Assembly: GCA_021768705.1 (NCBI GenBank)
Contig: JAETUG010000020.1
Coordinates: forward strand, 1-32,275
Direction: 5' to 3'
DNA from: Bacillota bacterium
GTDB lineage: Bacteria > Bacillota > Clostridia > Lachnospirales > Anaerotignaceae
Length of the DNA: 32,275 bases
Shown: in pieces, positions 15,007-22,494 of the stretch
Numbering within the stretch: the first letter of the stretch is position 1
Layout of the letters: every line of letters starts with the position of its first letter
Translations under genes and position numbers: made by a program
The notes under the pieces: generated by a model
The model's database searches: none
What the model saw: the letters and a program-made list of their open reading frames with translations, nothing else
What the model was told of the DNA's origin: nothing

Positions 15007-15291
15007 TTAAGATGTACAATACTGCCCAAGGATACGCTTCAGGGCAGAAGAAGAACTGCTATGGCTGCGTTCGATGGCGATATTGTTTCGTTCAGCTTCC
15101 TGCACTGCGCCATTTGCCATGATATGGGAAACGGTGCTGGTGAAAAGGATGATGAGGTCTGCCTGACCGATCTGTCCTTTGAAATTGCCGGGAAGCTGGG
15201 TAAAAACCTTGCTTTTGCAGTTGAATTTTTTACAGATATCCCTATATTGACGAACCATTCTGTCATGGCCTCCTACGATGACTACACTCAT
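15007..15291 (-). CDS. DUF2325 family protein, iron-regulon associated
   Basis: A 94-aa small cytoplasmic protein: VVIVGGHDRMVRQYRDICKK (residues 3-22), QADLIILFTSTVSHIM (43-58), then NNIAIERSHSSSSSALKRIL, the full pattern of DUF2325. The fold looks like a compact Rossmann-type alpha/beta domain. The conserved His in GGHDRM, the Ser-His pair in TVSHIM and the Arg-Ser-His plus poly-Ser segment could form a ligand or metal site (inference). A strong GGAGG precedes the ATG. The gene is first in a minus-strand operon with DUF3793, under a promoter with a perfect palindrome. Confidence 0.85.
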   Translation of the reverse strand: MSVVIVGGHDRMVRQYRDICKKFNCKSKVFTQLPGNFKGQIGQADLIILFTSTVSHIMANGAVQEAERNNIAIERSHSSSSSALKRILGQYCTS

Positions 15292-15314
15292 GGTACGACC
15301 TCCTTTTTTGATTT

Positions 15315-15334
15315 TAGTTAGTTATAACTAACTA
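15315..15334. promoter_or_regulatory. Perfect palindromic operator of the DUF2325-DUF3793 operon
   Basis: TAGTTAGTTATAACTAACTA is a perfect 20-bp palindrome lying 10 bp downstream of the minus-strand -10 box, that is, across the expected transcription start. It is the best copy of a motif found at five or more places in the iron block. The half-site resembles the TTAG-containing sites of DtxR-family regulators (inference). Confidence 0.8.
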
Positions 15335-15343
15335 TATGCATAT

Positions 15344-15372
15344 AAGATACCACACGAAAAAATAGATGTCAA
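15344..15372 (-). promoter_or_regulatory. Promoter of the DUF2325-DUF3793 operon
   Basis: On the minus strand TTGACA (15372-15367), a 17-bp spacer and TATCTT (15349-15344) with an extended-10 TGG. The palindrome starts 10 bp downstream, the same geometry as at feoA2. Confidence 0.85.
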
Positions 15373-15478
15373 GAAATTCCGAGCAAATTTATATGAAAAA
15401 GATTCTCGAAAGTTCAGATTCATATTTTTTCTGGAATCAGGGAAACTAAGGGAAACGATTTTTTGGGAGGTCGAGAAG

Positions 15479-15739
15479 ATGATTGAAAGAAAAATGATCT
15501 TAAAAAATAAAACAGGGCTCCATGCCCGCCCGGCATCGGATGTGGTGGCCTATGCGAAGCAGCTGCCCTGCAAAGTCTATATTTCCCATAACGGAAAAAA
15601 GGCGGCGGCAGACAGTATCCTGCAGCTGCTGACTTTGGGGGCAAAGGAAGGCAGTGAATTGATACTTTCTGCCGATGGGGAAGGGGATAAACATTCCGTA
15701 GAAAAGCTGGAAGCCTTTCTGAATATTCTGGAGGGATGA
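15479..15739 (+). CDS. HPr family phosphocarrier protein
   Basis: An 86-aa HPr. The catalytic His15 is in KTGLHARPA, and Ser46, the regulatory site for HPr kinase in Firmicutes, is in ADSILQLLTLG at the expected position. The family's usual GVMSLG after Ser46 is QLLTLG here, a mild divergence. HPr passes phosphate from Enzyme I to sugar-specific PTS proteins. GGGAGG is about 10 nt ahead of the ATG. Enzyme I follows immediately. No sugar permease is encoded nearby. The gene could also be a regulatory paralogue (Crh-like), but His15 is kept. Confidence 0.9.
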   Translation: MIERKMILKNKTGLHARPASDVVAYAKQLPCKVYISHNGKKAAADSILQLLTLGAKEGSELILSADGEGDKHSVEKLEAFLNILEG

Positions 15740-15741
15740 GC

Positions 15742-17421
15742 ATGGAAGAAATCAGAGCGGAGCAGCGGGCCTCCAAGGGTGTTGCAATGGGGCGGGCCTT
15801 TCTGGTACAACCGCAGGATCTGGCGGCAGAGCATCTGGAAATCGAAGAGACCGAACAGGAACGAGAAAAAGCAGCTTTTCGCCGGGCAACGGAGCAGACC
15901 AGGGATGCCCTGCGCCCGCTGGCAAGGACGAACCCAATTTTTGCTGCCCATCTGGATATGGCGGAGGATGATACACTGATTTTAGGTGTAGAGGAAAAGA
16001 TCGGGAAAGGGAAAAATGCCCAGTGGGCTTTGGAGGAGCAGATGGAGGAGACCTGTGGGTTGTTGGAGAGCCTGGAGGATGCGTATTTGCGGGAACGGGC
16101 GGCGGATGTGCGGGATGTCTGCCGCCGCATCATGGCTTTTCTGAAGGGCATTGAGGATGACCCTTTTCGAAATATCAACGAGAAAGTTATTCTTTTTGCG
16201 GAAGAACTGAATCCCTCCGATACGTCAAAGATGGATTTTGGCTATATCAAGGGTATGGTAACAGCCAAGGGCGGCAGTACCAGTCATGTGGCGATTCTGG
16301 CGCGAAGCTTGGAGATTCCTGCCTTGTTGGGAGTGGAAGGCGTTTTGGAACAGGTGCAGGCAGGGGAAGAGGTCATTCTGGATGGGAATGAGGGTGTGCT
16401 TCTGTTGTCCCCCGATGCTTCTACCAAGGAAGTCTATACCCAAAAGCAGGAAGCAGAGCGGGAATTGAAGCAAAAGCTGAAGGAAATGAATCGACTGCCT
16501 GCGGTGACTACCGATGGACGGCAGGTGCATCTCTATGCCAATGTGGGCAGTCTGAAGGATGTGGAAGCGGCGAAAAAGCATGGAGCGGAAGGGATCGGTC
16601 TGTTCCGCAGTGAATTTTTGTATATGGAAAGCAGCCGTTTCCCTACAGAACAGGAACAGTTTGAGATTTATAAAAAAGCGGCAGAGATATTGAAAAAGCC
16701 AATCACCATCCGCACCTTGGATATCGGCGGAGATAAAAATTTACCCTATTACCAGTTTGAAAAAGAGGAGAATCCTTTTCTGGGCTGGCGGGCCATCCGT
16801 TTTTGTCTGGATATGCGGGATGTATTCAAGACTCAGCTGAAAGCCATCCTGCGGGCGGCAGCCTTCGGGGATATCCGTATCATGTATCCGATGATCGTTT
16901 CTGTGGAAGAATTTCGCAAGGCGAATCAATTGCTGGAGGAATGCAAGCAGGAGCTACGAGAGCGAAATATCCTTTTTCGGGAAAGCATCAGCACCGGCAT
17001 CATGGTGGAAACACCTGCGGCGGTATTTATGGCGGAGGAACTGGCGAAGGAAGTGGATTTTTTCAGCATCGGCACCAATGACTTGACCCAATATATCCTT
17101 GCGGCGGACAGGGGAAACCAAAAGCTGACGAAGCTCTATAGTCCGTTTCACCCTGCAGTGCTGCGGGCAGTGGCAAAGGTCATCGGAGCGGGACATAGGG
17201 AAGGAAAGGAAGTTGGTATGTGCGGCGAATTTGCCGGTGACGAAAGAGCTGTGCCCATATTGGTGGGCATGGGTCTGGATGAATTCAGCATGGTCTCCAA
17301 TGAGATCGCTTCTGTGCGCTATCAGGTACGAGGACTTTCGGAGAAACAGACAAAGGGCTTTGCCCAGAGAATATTGGCAGCGGGCACGGAAAAAGAGGTC
17401 AAAAAACTGCTGGAACGCTGA
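15742..17421 (+). CDS. ptsI: Phosphoenolpyruvate-protein phosphotransferase (PTS Enzyme I)
   Basis: A 559-aa Enzyme I that transfers phosphate from PEP to HPr. The phospho-His is His182 in GGSTSHVAILARSLEIPALLG. The PEP-binding barrel follows, with GIGLFRSEFLYM, TIRTLDIGGDKNLPY, SIGTNDLTQYILAADR and the active-site Cys494 in GMCGEFAGD. Two in-frame ATGs exist, at 15736 and 15742. The Shine-Dalgarno GGAGGG ends directly at the first, leaving no spacing, so the second is chosen. It lies 2 bp after the HPr stop. A strong terminator follows. Confidence 0.95.
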   Translation: MEEIRAEQRASKGVAMGRAFLVQPQDLAAEHLEIEETEQEREKAAFRRATEQTRDALRPLARTNPIFAAHLDMAEDDTLILGVEEKIGKGKNAQWALEEQMEETCGLLESLEDAYLRERAADVRDVCRRIMAFLKGIEDDPFRNINEKVILFAEELNPSDTSKMDFGYIKGMVTAKGGSTSHVAILARSLEIPALLGVEGVLEQVQAGEEVILDGNEGVLLLSPDASTKEVYTQKQEAERELKQKLKEMNRLPAVTTDGRQVHLYANVGSLKDVEAAKKHGAEGIGLFRSEFLYMESSRFPTEQEQFEIYKKAAEILKKPITIRTLDIGGDKNLPYYQFEKEENPFLGWRAIRFCLDMRDVFKTQLKAILRAAAFGDIRIMYPMIVSVEEFRKANQLLEECKQELRERNILFRESISTGIMVETPAAVFMAEELAKEVDFFSIGTNDLTQYILAADRGNQKLTKLYSPFHPAVLRAVAKVIGAGHREGKEVGMCGEFAGDERAVPILVGMGLDEFSMVSNEIASVRYQVRGLSEKQTKGFAQRILAAGTEKEVKKLLER

Positions 17422-17455
17422 AAAAGCATCATATCCCTTGGGATATGATGCTTTT
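17422..17455. terminator. Bidirectional terminator after ptsI
   Basis: A 14-16 bp stem, AAAAGCATCATATCCC (17422-17437) with its complement ending at 17455, with T and A runs on the two sides. It lies directly after ptsI and at the stop of the convergent DUF1905 gene. Confidence 0.9.
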
Positions 17456-17724
17456 CATGTTCGTTCATAAAAAAGGACGTGGACGGTATCGCCTGGTTGT
17501 TTGCCGATTTTTCCTCGGATATCTTTTCGGATACCCAGGATATGGCAGGGGGTTTTCATGCGTACTAGACTGCCGTCATAAGGGCAGCCGTCAAAAAAGG
17601 CATGGACTTTCACACGGCCTTTTCCGAATTCCGCTTTTACATCAAAAGGGATTTCCACATAGGCTCCGTCGATATCGGGAACCTTTTGGATGACAGCATC
17701 GAATTCATAGAATTTTTGGTACAT
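17455..17724 (-). CDS. DUF1905 domain protein
   Basis: An 89-aa protein consisting of one DUF1905 beta-barrel: [41 protein letters not shown], then [41 protein letters not shown]. The phrases [17 protein letters not shown] and [20 protein letters not shown] are the family's landmarks. Function is unknown. The minus-strand ATG at 17724 is preferred over longer in-frame starts because it has an AAAGGAGG Shine-Dalgarno and matches the family start. The gene is monocistronic. Confidence 0.87.
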   Translation of the reverse strand: MYQKFYEFDAVIQKVPDIDGAYVEIPFDVKAEFGKGRVKVHAFFDGCPYDGSLVRMKTPCHILGIRKDIRGKIGKQPGDTVHVLFYERT

Positions 17725-17823
17725 TTTATGCCTCCTTTTGGCGTTATAAAGGTAGTATAACAACTTTTCGGAAGAAAATACACAAAGATGTTGATATTTG
17801 GGGGAATTTAAGAAATTCTTCCA

Positions 17824-17853
17824 TTGCGTCTGCATTGGATTATGTAGTACAAT
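17824..17853 (+). promoter_or_regulatory. Promoter of the small alarmone synthetase operon
   Basis: TTGCGT (17824-17829), an 18-bp spacer and TACAAT (17848-17853). The expected start near 17860 lies after the ATG at 17852, which supports the downstream TTG start for the gene. Confidence 0.6.
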
Positions 17854-17896
17854 GAAAATGAAGAAATATGGCAATTTGGCCGAAGGAGGAACCCTT

Positions 17897-18688
17897 TTGG
17901 AAATCATAAATTGGAAAGAATTGCTTTATCCCTATGAACAGGCGGTGGAGGAACTGCTGCTGAAGTTCAAAAATCTGGATAAAGAATGTCGGCATTTGGG
18001 CATTTATTCCCCGATCGATGCTGTCACAGGCAGATTGAAAAAGCCTGCCAGCATTTTGGACAAAGCAGGCAGAAAGCATATCCACCCCGATCGGATTGAG
18101 CAGGAGATCGAAGATATTGCCGGTATCCGTATTCTCTGCCAGTTCGTAGAGGATATCCAGAAAGTAGTAGATATGGTGCGCTCTCGTACGGATATGACCA
18201 TCGTGGAAGAAAGAGACTACATAACGAAAACGAAACCCAGTGGGTATCGCAGCTATCATATCATTATCAAATATCCCCTGAGTACTGCTCTGGGGCCCAA
18301 GGAAATTTTTGCGGAAATCCAGATTCGTACAAACGCTATGAACTTCTGGGCAACGGCGGAACACTCCCTGCGCTATAAATACAGCGGCAATATTCCCCAG
18401 GCATTGCAGGACAGACTGACCAACTGTGCCGAAGCGGCCTTCAATCTGGATCAGGAAATGTCTACCATCCGTGGAGAGATCACAAACGCCCAGCGGTTGA
18501 ATGAGATCAGAAGAAATATGACATCCAATATTCTGGATAATATCCAGAAGCTGCATTTCATAGCAAAGCTGGAGGATATGGATGCCATCAACAGAGAATT
18601 TTCCGATGTTTGGGACAGCAACGATATCGACAGGCTGCGGGAATTCAATGAAAAGCTGAACGTGTTGGCAGAAGTTTACCGAGTATAA
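17897..18688 (+). CDS. Small alarmone synthetase (RelP/RelQ-type GTP pyrophosphokinase)
   Basis: A 263-aa single-domain (p)ppGpp synthetase that transfers pyrophosphate from ATP to GDP or GTP. Motifs are [12 protein letters not shown] (residues 49-60), [13 protein letters not shown] (71-83, with the metal-binding Asp), KPSGYRSYH (113-121, G-loop) and EIQIRT (140-145) followed by [11 protein letters not shown]. No HD hydrolase, TGS or ACT domain is present, unlike long RelA/Rel. The TTG at 17897 is chosen because AAGGAGGA lies 6 nt before it; upstream ATGs lack a site and lie at or before the promoter start. Co-transcribed with a metallophosphoesterase 16 bp downstream. Confidence 0.9.
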   Translation: MEIINWKELLYPYEQAVEELLLKFKNLDKECRHLGIYSPIDAVTGRLKKPASILDKAGRKHIHPDRIEQEIEDIAGIRILCQFVEDIQKVVDMVRSRTDMTIVEERDYITKTKPSGYRSYHIIIKYPLSTALGPKEIFAEIQIRTNAMNFWATAEHSLRYKYSGNIPQALQDRLTNCAEAAFNLDQEMSTIRGEITNAQRLNEIRRNMTSNILDNIQKLHFIAKLEDMDAINREFSDVWDSNDIDRLREFNEKLNVLAEVYRV

Positions 18689-18704
18689 GAAAAGGAGGAA
18701 GCAC

Positions 18705-19394
18705 ATGGGCTTATTTGCTATTGCAGACCTGCATTTTGCCTTTTCCGTGGATAAGCCTATGGATATCTTTGGAGAGCATTGGAAAAACCATAGCTCGAAG
18801 ATCATTGAGGGCTGGAAGGAACTGGTGACGGAAGAAGATACTGTTCTTTTGCCGGGAGATCTGTCCTGGGGCATGCGGATCGATGAGGCGGCGGCGGATT
18901 TGGATGTGATCTACAGCCTGCCGGGAAGGAAAATCCTTTTGGGGGGCAATCACGATTATTGGTGGAAATCCTCCTCCAAGCTGGAAGCCCGATACCCCGG
19001 CATGCGGTTTTTGAAAAACGATTTTGATCAGTATGGGGAGTGGGCGATCTGCGGCAGCCGCGGCTGGCTTTGCCCCAATGATACTCGCTTTACGGAACAG
19101 GATAAAAAGCTATACGAAAGAGAACAGGTGCGGTTGAAATTATCCCTGGATGGGGCGATGCGAAGCGGCGCGGAGAAGATCATTTTGATGATGCATTTTC
19201 CGCCCATGAATGATAAAAAAGAGGATTCCGCCTTTACGGAACTTTTCAAGGAATACCCCGTCGAAAAAGTAGTTTATGGGCATCTGCATGGCGCAGCCAG
19301 CCATGCCACAGCCTTTGAAGGGGAACTATACGGCATTACCTATGAACTGGTTGCGGCGGATTATATCGATTTTCGCCCCAAGCGCATCTTGTAA
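18705..19394 (+). CDS. Calcineurin-like metallophosphoesterase
   Basis: A 229-aa protein with all five metal-site motifs: DLH (residues 8-10), GDLSWG (51-56), GNHD (81-84), MHFPP with His164, and GHLHG with His193 and His195. This is a complete dinuclear-metal phosphoesterase of COG1768 type; the substrate is unknown. It has a strong AGGAGG and lies in the operon behind the alarmone synthetase, which raises a possible link to nucleotide turnover (inference). Confidence 0.88.
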   Translation: MGLFAIADLHFAFSVDKPMDIFGEHWKNHSSKIIEGWKELVTEEDTVLLPGDLSWGMRIDEAAADLDVIYSLPGRKILLGGNHDYWWKSSSKLEARYPGMRFLKNDFDQYGEWAICGSRGWLCPNDTRFTEQDKKLYEREQVRLKLSLDGAMRSGAEKIILMMHFPPMNDKKEDSAFTELFKEYPVEKVVYGHLHGAASHATAFEGELYGITYELVAADYIDFRPKRIL

Positions 19395-19406
19395 GGAGGA
19401 AAAGAC

Positions 19407-20057
19407 GTGAAATTGGAAGAAAAAAAGATACTGACATTCCTGTGCGCCCTTTGGCCGGGCGGTGGGTATATGTATTTGGGTATGATGAAAAAAGGCGCTT
19501 TGCTGATGGCGCTTTTTACGGCTGTGGCAGGGCTGACCATGACTGTCGGCTGGAAATTTCTTGCCTTCCTGCTGCCTGTCCTTTGGTGCTATTGCTTTTT
19601 CGATACCTTCCATGCGGCAAGACTGTCGGAGGAACAGAGAGCTATGGAGGATCAGGATTGCTTTGATCGGGTCGTTGCTTTCTGCAAGGATGAACCACTG
19701 AAGAAACTGGAAGGGAAACGTACCTTCATCGGCGTGCTGATTTTGCTGGCAGCGTTGTATACGATGATCTATGGTGTGCTGCTGCCCTTCTTCCGCTGGG
19801 GGGAACAGTTCTATTGGGTGCAGCTGACCCTGACGGTGATCCCTACGGCGGTGGTAGCGGTGCTGCTGTTTATGGTAGGCAGACATATCCTGCAGAAAGA
19901 ACAGGACAGAAAGGATGTCGAAGCCGCAGAGGAAGAACCGATGCAGGAGGCGGAGGAAATTGTAATGGACGCTCCTTTGGCAGAGGGTAATGTGGCAGAG
20001 ATTGCCGAGGCGGTTTTGGAAGCGGAAGAAAAAAAGCAGAACGAGGAAGAAATATAA
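19407..20057 (+). CDS. TM2-like membrane protein with acidic cytoplasmic tail
   Basis: A 216-aa protein. The segment ALWPGGGYMYLGMMKKGAL (about residues 14-32) resembles the TM2-domain turn motif. Predicted membrane helices lie near 30-46, 50-68, 106-128 and 138-158. The C-terminal 50 residues are strongly acidic and probably disordered or coiled (EAAEEEPMQEAEEIV, EAEEKKQNEEEI). The start is GTG at 19407, 8 nt after AAGGAGG. It lies 12 bp after the metallophosphoesterase, so it is likely the last gene of the operon. Function unknown. Confidence 0.72.
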   Translation: MKLEEKKILTFLCALWPGGGYMYLGMMKKGALLMALFTAVAGLTMTVGWKFLAFLLPVLWCYCFFDTFHAARLSEEQRAMEDQDCFDRVVAFCKDEPLKKLEGKRTFIGVLILLAALYTMIYGVLLPFFRWGEQFYWVQLTLTVIPTAVVAVLLFMVGRHILQKEQDRKDVEAAEEEPMQEAEEIVMDAPLAEGNVAEIAEAVLEAEEKKQNEEEI

Positions 20058-20070
20058 AGAAAAGATAAAA

Positions 20071-20112
20071 AAATCCATTTGAGGTATTTTGGCGGATACC
20101 ACAAATGGATTT
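20071..20112. terminator. Bidirectional terminator between convergent operons
   Basis: AAATCCATTTG (20071-20081) pairs with CAAATGGATTT (20102-20112), an A-A mismatch follows, then GGTAT with ATACC. T runs flank it on both strands. It lies between the TM2-like gene and the minus-strand flavin reductase. Confidence 0.9.
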
Positions 20113-20116
20113 CTTT

Positions 20117-20740
20117 TTATTTTTTGGGTTTTCTTTTGGAAGAAGGAGATTTCTTTTTGCTTTTTGCTGTTTTTTTGGTTTCCTTTTTCCGTACGGAATA
20201 GCCGAAGGTGCCCAGTTTTTTACCCAGACCATAATAGGCACCATGGGAATAGCAAATGGGCTTAGCCTTGTCGAAATGGAATTTGCCTGTCTCGTCCAGG
20301 TATTCATCGCTGACCTGGACAGAGACCACTTCTGCCAGAAACATATCATGGGTGCCCAGTGGAATGATCTGTTTTACCTTACATTCGATATTCACAGGGC
20401 TTTCATAGATGATAGGGGCATCTACCTTTTCCCCCTTTTTGGCGGTCAATTTCATTTCCGCAAATTTATCGATGTCCCGTCCGCTTTTTACGCCGCAGGC
20501 ATCGCAGGCATAGGCCAACTGTTCCGTCACCAGATTGATGACAAATTCGCCCCTTTCCTTGATGATCTGATAAGAATGGCGGCTGGGGCGGATGGAGACG
20601 TATGTCATGGCAGGGTCGCTGTTGACGGTTCCTGTCCATGCAACGGTGATGATATTTTTTTCCTTCATGGTGCCGCAGGAGACCATAACGGCGGGCACGG
20701 GGTAGATGACGGTTCCCGGTTTCCAGATATCTTTTCCCAT
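20117..20740 (-). CDS. Flavin reductase family protein (flavoredoxin-like)
   Basis: A 207-aa FMN-binding split-barrel protein. Family features are PVPAVMVSCGTMKEKNIITVAWTGTV, then MTYVSIRPSRHSYQIIKERGEFVINL, then YACDACGVKSGRDIDKF, and HDMFLAEVVSVQVSD near the end of the barrel. These proteins bind FMN and move electrons to flavins or low-potential partners. The last 25 residues form a Lys/Ser-rich tail (KKETKKTAKSKKKS) not part of the domain. The start at 20740 follows AAAGGAGC on the minus strand; longer in-frame extensions have no support. Confidence 0.88.
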   Translation of the reverse strand: MGKDIWKPGTVIYPVPAVMVSCGTMKEKNIITVAWTGTVNSDPAMTYVSIRPSRHSYQIIKERGEFVINLVTEQLAYACDACGVKSGRDIDKFAEMKLTAKKGEKVDAPIIYESPVNIECKVKQIIPLGTHDMFLAEVVSVQVSDEYLDETGKFHFDKAKPICYSHGAYYGLGKKLGTFGYSVRKKETKKTAKSKKKSPSSKRKPKK

Positions 20741-20861
20741 AACATTGCTCCTTTCTGGGATGGTGATTTTTCTGTTATTCATCTTATATGAGTTGTAGAC
20801 CTTTGTAAAGATAAAAAAGTGGCGGAAAAGGGATTTTTGTTTTTCAGGGAAAAGGAGGGGC

Positions 20862-20890
20862 TTGTCAATTTTATTCCGCTTCGGTATGAT
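20862..20890 (+). promoter_or_regulatory. Promoter of the rRNA methyltransferase gene
   Basis: TTGTCA (20862-20867), a 17-bp spacer and TATGAT (20885-20890), about 46 bp before the chosen ATG. The longer in-frame start at 20819 lies upstream of it and is rejected. Confidence 0.78.
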
Positions 20891-20935
20891 GAAAACAAAA
20901 AACGTCAAATTTTGACAGAATACAGGAGGAAGCCT

Positions 20936-22273
20936 ATGAACCTGCCTTTGGAATATACGGAAAAAATGAAAGCCCTTCTGGGGGAAGCCTACAACGATTA
21001 TATTGCATCCTTTGAGGATGGCAGATTTTATGGTCTGCGGGTCAATACGCTGAAGATCAGCCCCAAGGAGCTGCAGGCAAAAGACGTTTTCCGCTTGAGC
21101 CCTGTGCCTTGGTGTCCTACGGGTTTTTATTATGAAGGAGAGGAACGCCCTGCCAAGCATCCCTATTATCATGCGGGGCTGTATTATCTGCAGGAACCCA
21201 GTGCCATGAGCCCGGCGGCGACCCTGCCCATCGAAGAAGGAGATTTTGTCCTGGACCTTTGTGCCGCCCCCGGCGGGAAAACGACCCAGCTTGGTGCAAG
21301 GCTGCAGGGGACAGGATTGCTGGTTGCCAATGACATCAGCGCAGGCAGAGCAAAGACACTGCTGAAAAATGTGGAACTGGCAGGCATCAAAAATGCCATC
21401 GTTATGAGCGAAACACCGGAACATCTGGCGGAGAGACTGCCGCATTTCTTTGATAAGATATTGGTGGATGCCCCCTGCAGTGGAGAGGGAATGTTCCGCA
21501 AGGAGCCGGATATGGTAAAAAGATGGGATGCAGATATGCTGGAATTTTGCCGTACAGAGCAGGCAAAGATTTTGGAAGCCTGCGCCCCTATGCTGAAAGT
21601 GGGTGGGATGCTTCTATATTCTACTTGCACCTTCTCACCGGAGGAAAATGAAAAGAGTATCGGCGATTTTCTGGAAAATCATCCGGAATTTGAACTGGTT
21701 CCCATTGAAAAGAAAAATGGTTTCGGTGCTGGCATTTCCCCCTATGAAGCCTGCGCCCGTTTGTATCCCCATAAGCTGAAAGGGGAGGGGCATTTTCTGG
21801 CTTTGCTGCAGAAAAGGGAGAGCGGAGAAACAAACGCAGTTTCTGTGGAAGAAGGAAAATGGACGAAACAAATGGACGCATTTGGGAATTTCGCTAAAGA
21901 TGTTTTGAAGGAATTGCCAAAAGGCATCTATAAATTTTACGGCGATGGATTGTATCTCCTTCCCGAGGGTACGCCCAAATTGGAAAAGCTCCGTGTTCTC
22001 CGCACAGGCTGGATGCTGGGTACCTTAAAAAAAGACCGCTTCGAACCTTCTCAGGCCTTTGCCATGGGGCTGCGGAAGGATGAGGTGAAAAATGTGGTGG
22101 ACTTTCCAGTGGAAGATGACCGCGTCATTCGCTACCTGAAAGGCGAGACCGTAGAAGGGGAAGGAAAGGACGGCTGGACACTGGTGTGCGTGGATGGATT
22201 CCCTTTGGGCTGGGCGAAGCTGCAGAAGGGCAGACTGAAAAATAAATATGCGGTCAGCTGGAAGTGGGAATGA
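20936..22273 (+). CDS. RsmF/RsmB-family rRNA cytosine-C5 methyltransferase
   Basis: A 445-aa SAM-dependent methyltransferase of the NOL1/NOP2/Sun family. The SAM site is LDLCAAPGGKTTQLGARL. The two catalytic cysteines are Cys181 in DAPCSGEGMF (motif IV) and Cys231 in STCTFSPEEN (motif VI). The N-terminal RFYGLRVNTLK domain and a C-terminal PUA-like part (from about residue 300, ending KYAVSWKWE) resemble RsmF, which methylates 16S rRNA. The ATG at 20936 has AGGAGG 7 nt upstream and a promoter just before it. Confidence 0.9.
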   Translation: MNLPLEYTEKMKALLGEAYNDYIASFEDGRFYGLRVNTLKISPKELQAKDVFRLSPVPWCPTGFYYEGEERPAKHPYYHAGLYYLQEPSAMSPAATLPIEEGDFVLDLCAAPGGKTTQLGARLQGTGLLVANDISAGRAKTLLKNVELAGIKNAIVMSETPEHLAERLPHFFDKILVDAPCSGEGMFRKEPDMVKRWDADMLEFCRTEQAKILEACAPMLKVGGMLLYSTCTFSPEENEKSIGDFLENHPEFELVPIEKKNGFGAGISPYEACARLYPHKLKGEGHFLALLQKRESGETNAVSVEEGKWTKQMDAFGNFAKDVLKELPKGIYKFYGDGLYLLPEGTPKLEKLRVLRTGWMLGTLKKDRFEPSQAFAMGLRKDEVKNVVDFPVEDDRVIRYLKGETVEGEGKDGWTLVCVDGFPLGWAKLQKGRLKNKYAVSWKWE

Positions 22274-22309
22274 ACTGTGTTTAATGCGTAGACATTTGTT
22301 CGATTATCG

Positions 22310-22337
22310 TTGACAAATTTGAAATCATCTGTAAAAT
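22310..22337 (+). promoter_or_regulatory. Promoter of thrC
   Basis: TTGACA (22310-22315), a 16-bp spacer and TAAAAT (22332-22337). It gives a leader of about 150 nt ahead of thrC. Confidence 0.8.
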
Positions 22338-22362
22338 AGAACTATCGCATGAATTTAGGGTG

Positions 22363-22409
22363 AACGATTTGTCTGAAAGGAAAACGATTTTATTTTCGCT
22401 GAAACGATT
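22363..22409 (+). repeat. Three AACGATT repeats at 20-nt intervals in the thrC leader
   Basis: AACGATT occurs at 22363-22369, 22383-22389 and 22403-22409, each start exactly 20 nt after the last. The intervening bases differ, so only the 7-mer and the spacing are kept. Even spacing near two DNA turns suggests a regulator site array; an RNA role is also possible. Confidence 0.6.
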
Positions 22410-22427
22410 GTTTCTGCAAATTGGATT

Positions 22428-22448
22428 CCGAGGGGATAATCTCCTTGG
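22428..22448 (+). other. Stem-loop in the thrC leader
   Basis: CCGAGGGGA (22428-22436) pairs along all nine positions with TCTCCTTGG (22440-22448), using two G-T pairs, with a TAA loop. No T-box signature is seen, and no T tract follows, so this is not a normal terminator. Confidence 0.5.
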
Positions 22449-22494
22449 TAGGAATTTTAGGGCAACGCCCGCAAGAAGAAAAGGAGTGAAGAAA

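Noticed and set aside
20741-21445. N-terminal extension of the flavin reductase frame on the minus strand
   Set aside because: It overlaps the start of the rRNA methyltransferase gene, and the family begins at 20740.
22363-22409. Start of a CRISPR array
   Set aside because: The repeats are only 7 nt with 13-nt spacers, and no cas genes are present.
22345-22494. T-box riboswitch in the thrC leader
   Set aside because: No T-box consensus or specifier stem and no terminator hairpin with T tract were found.
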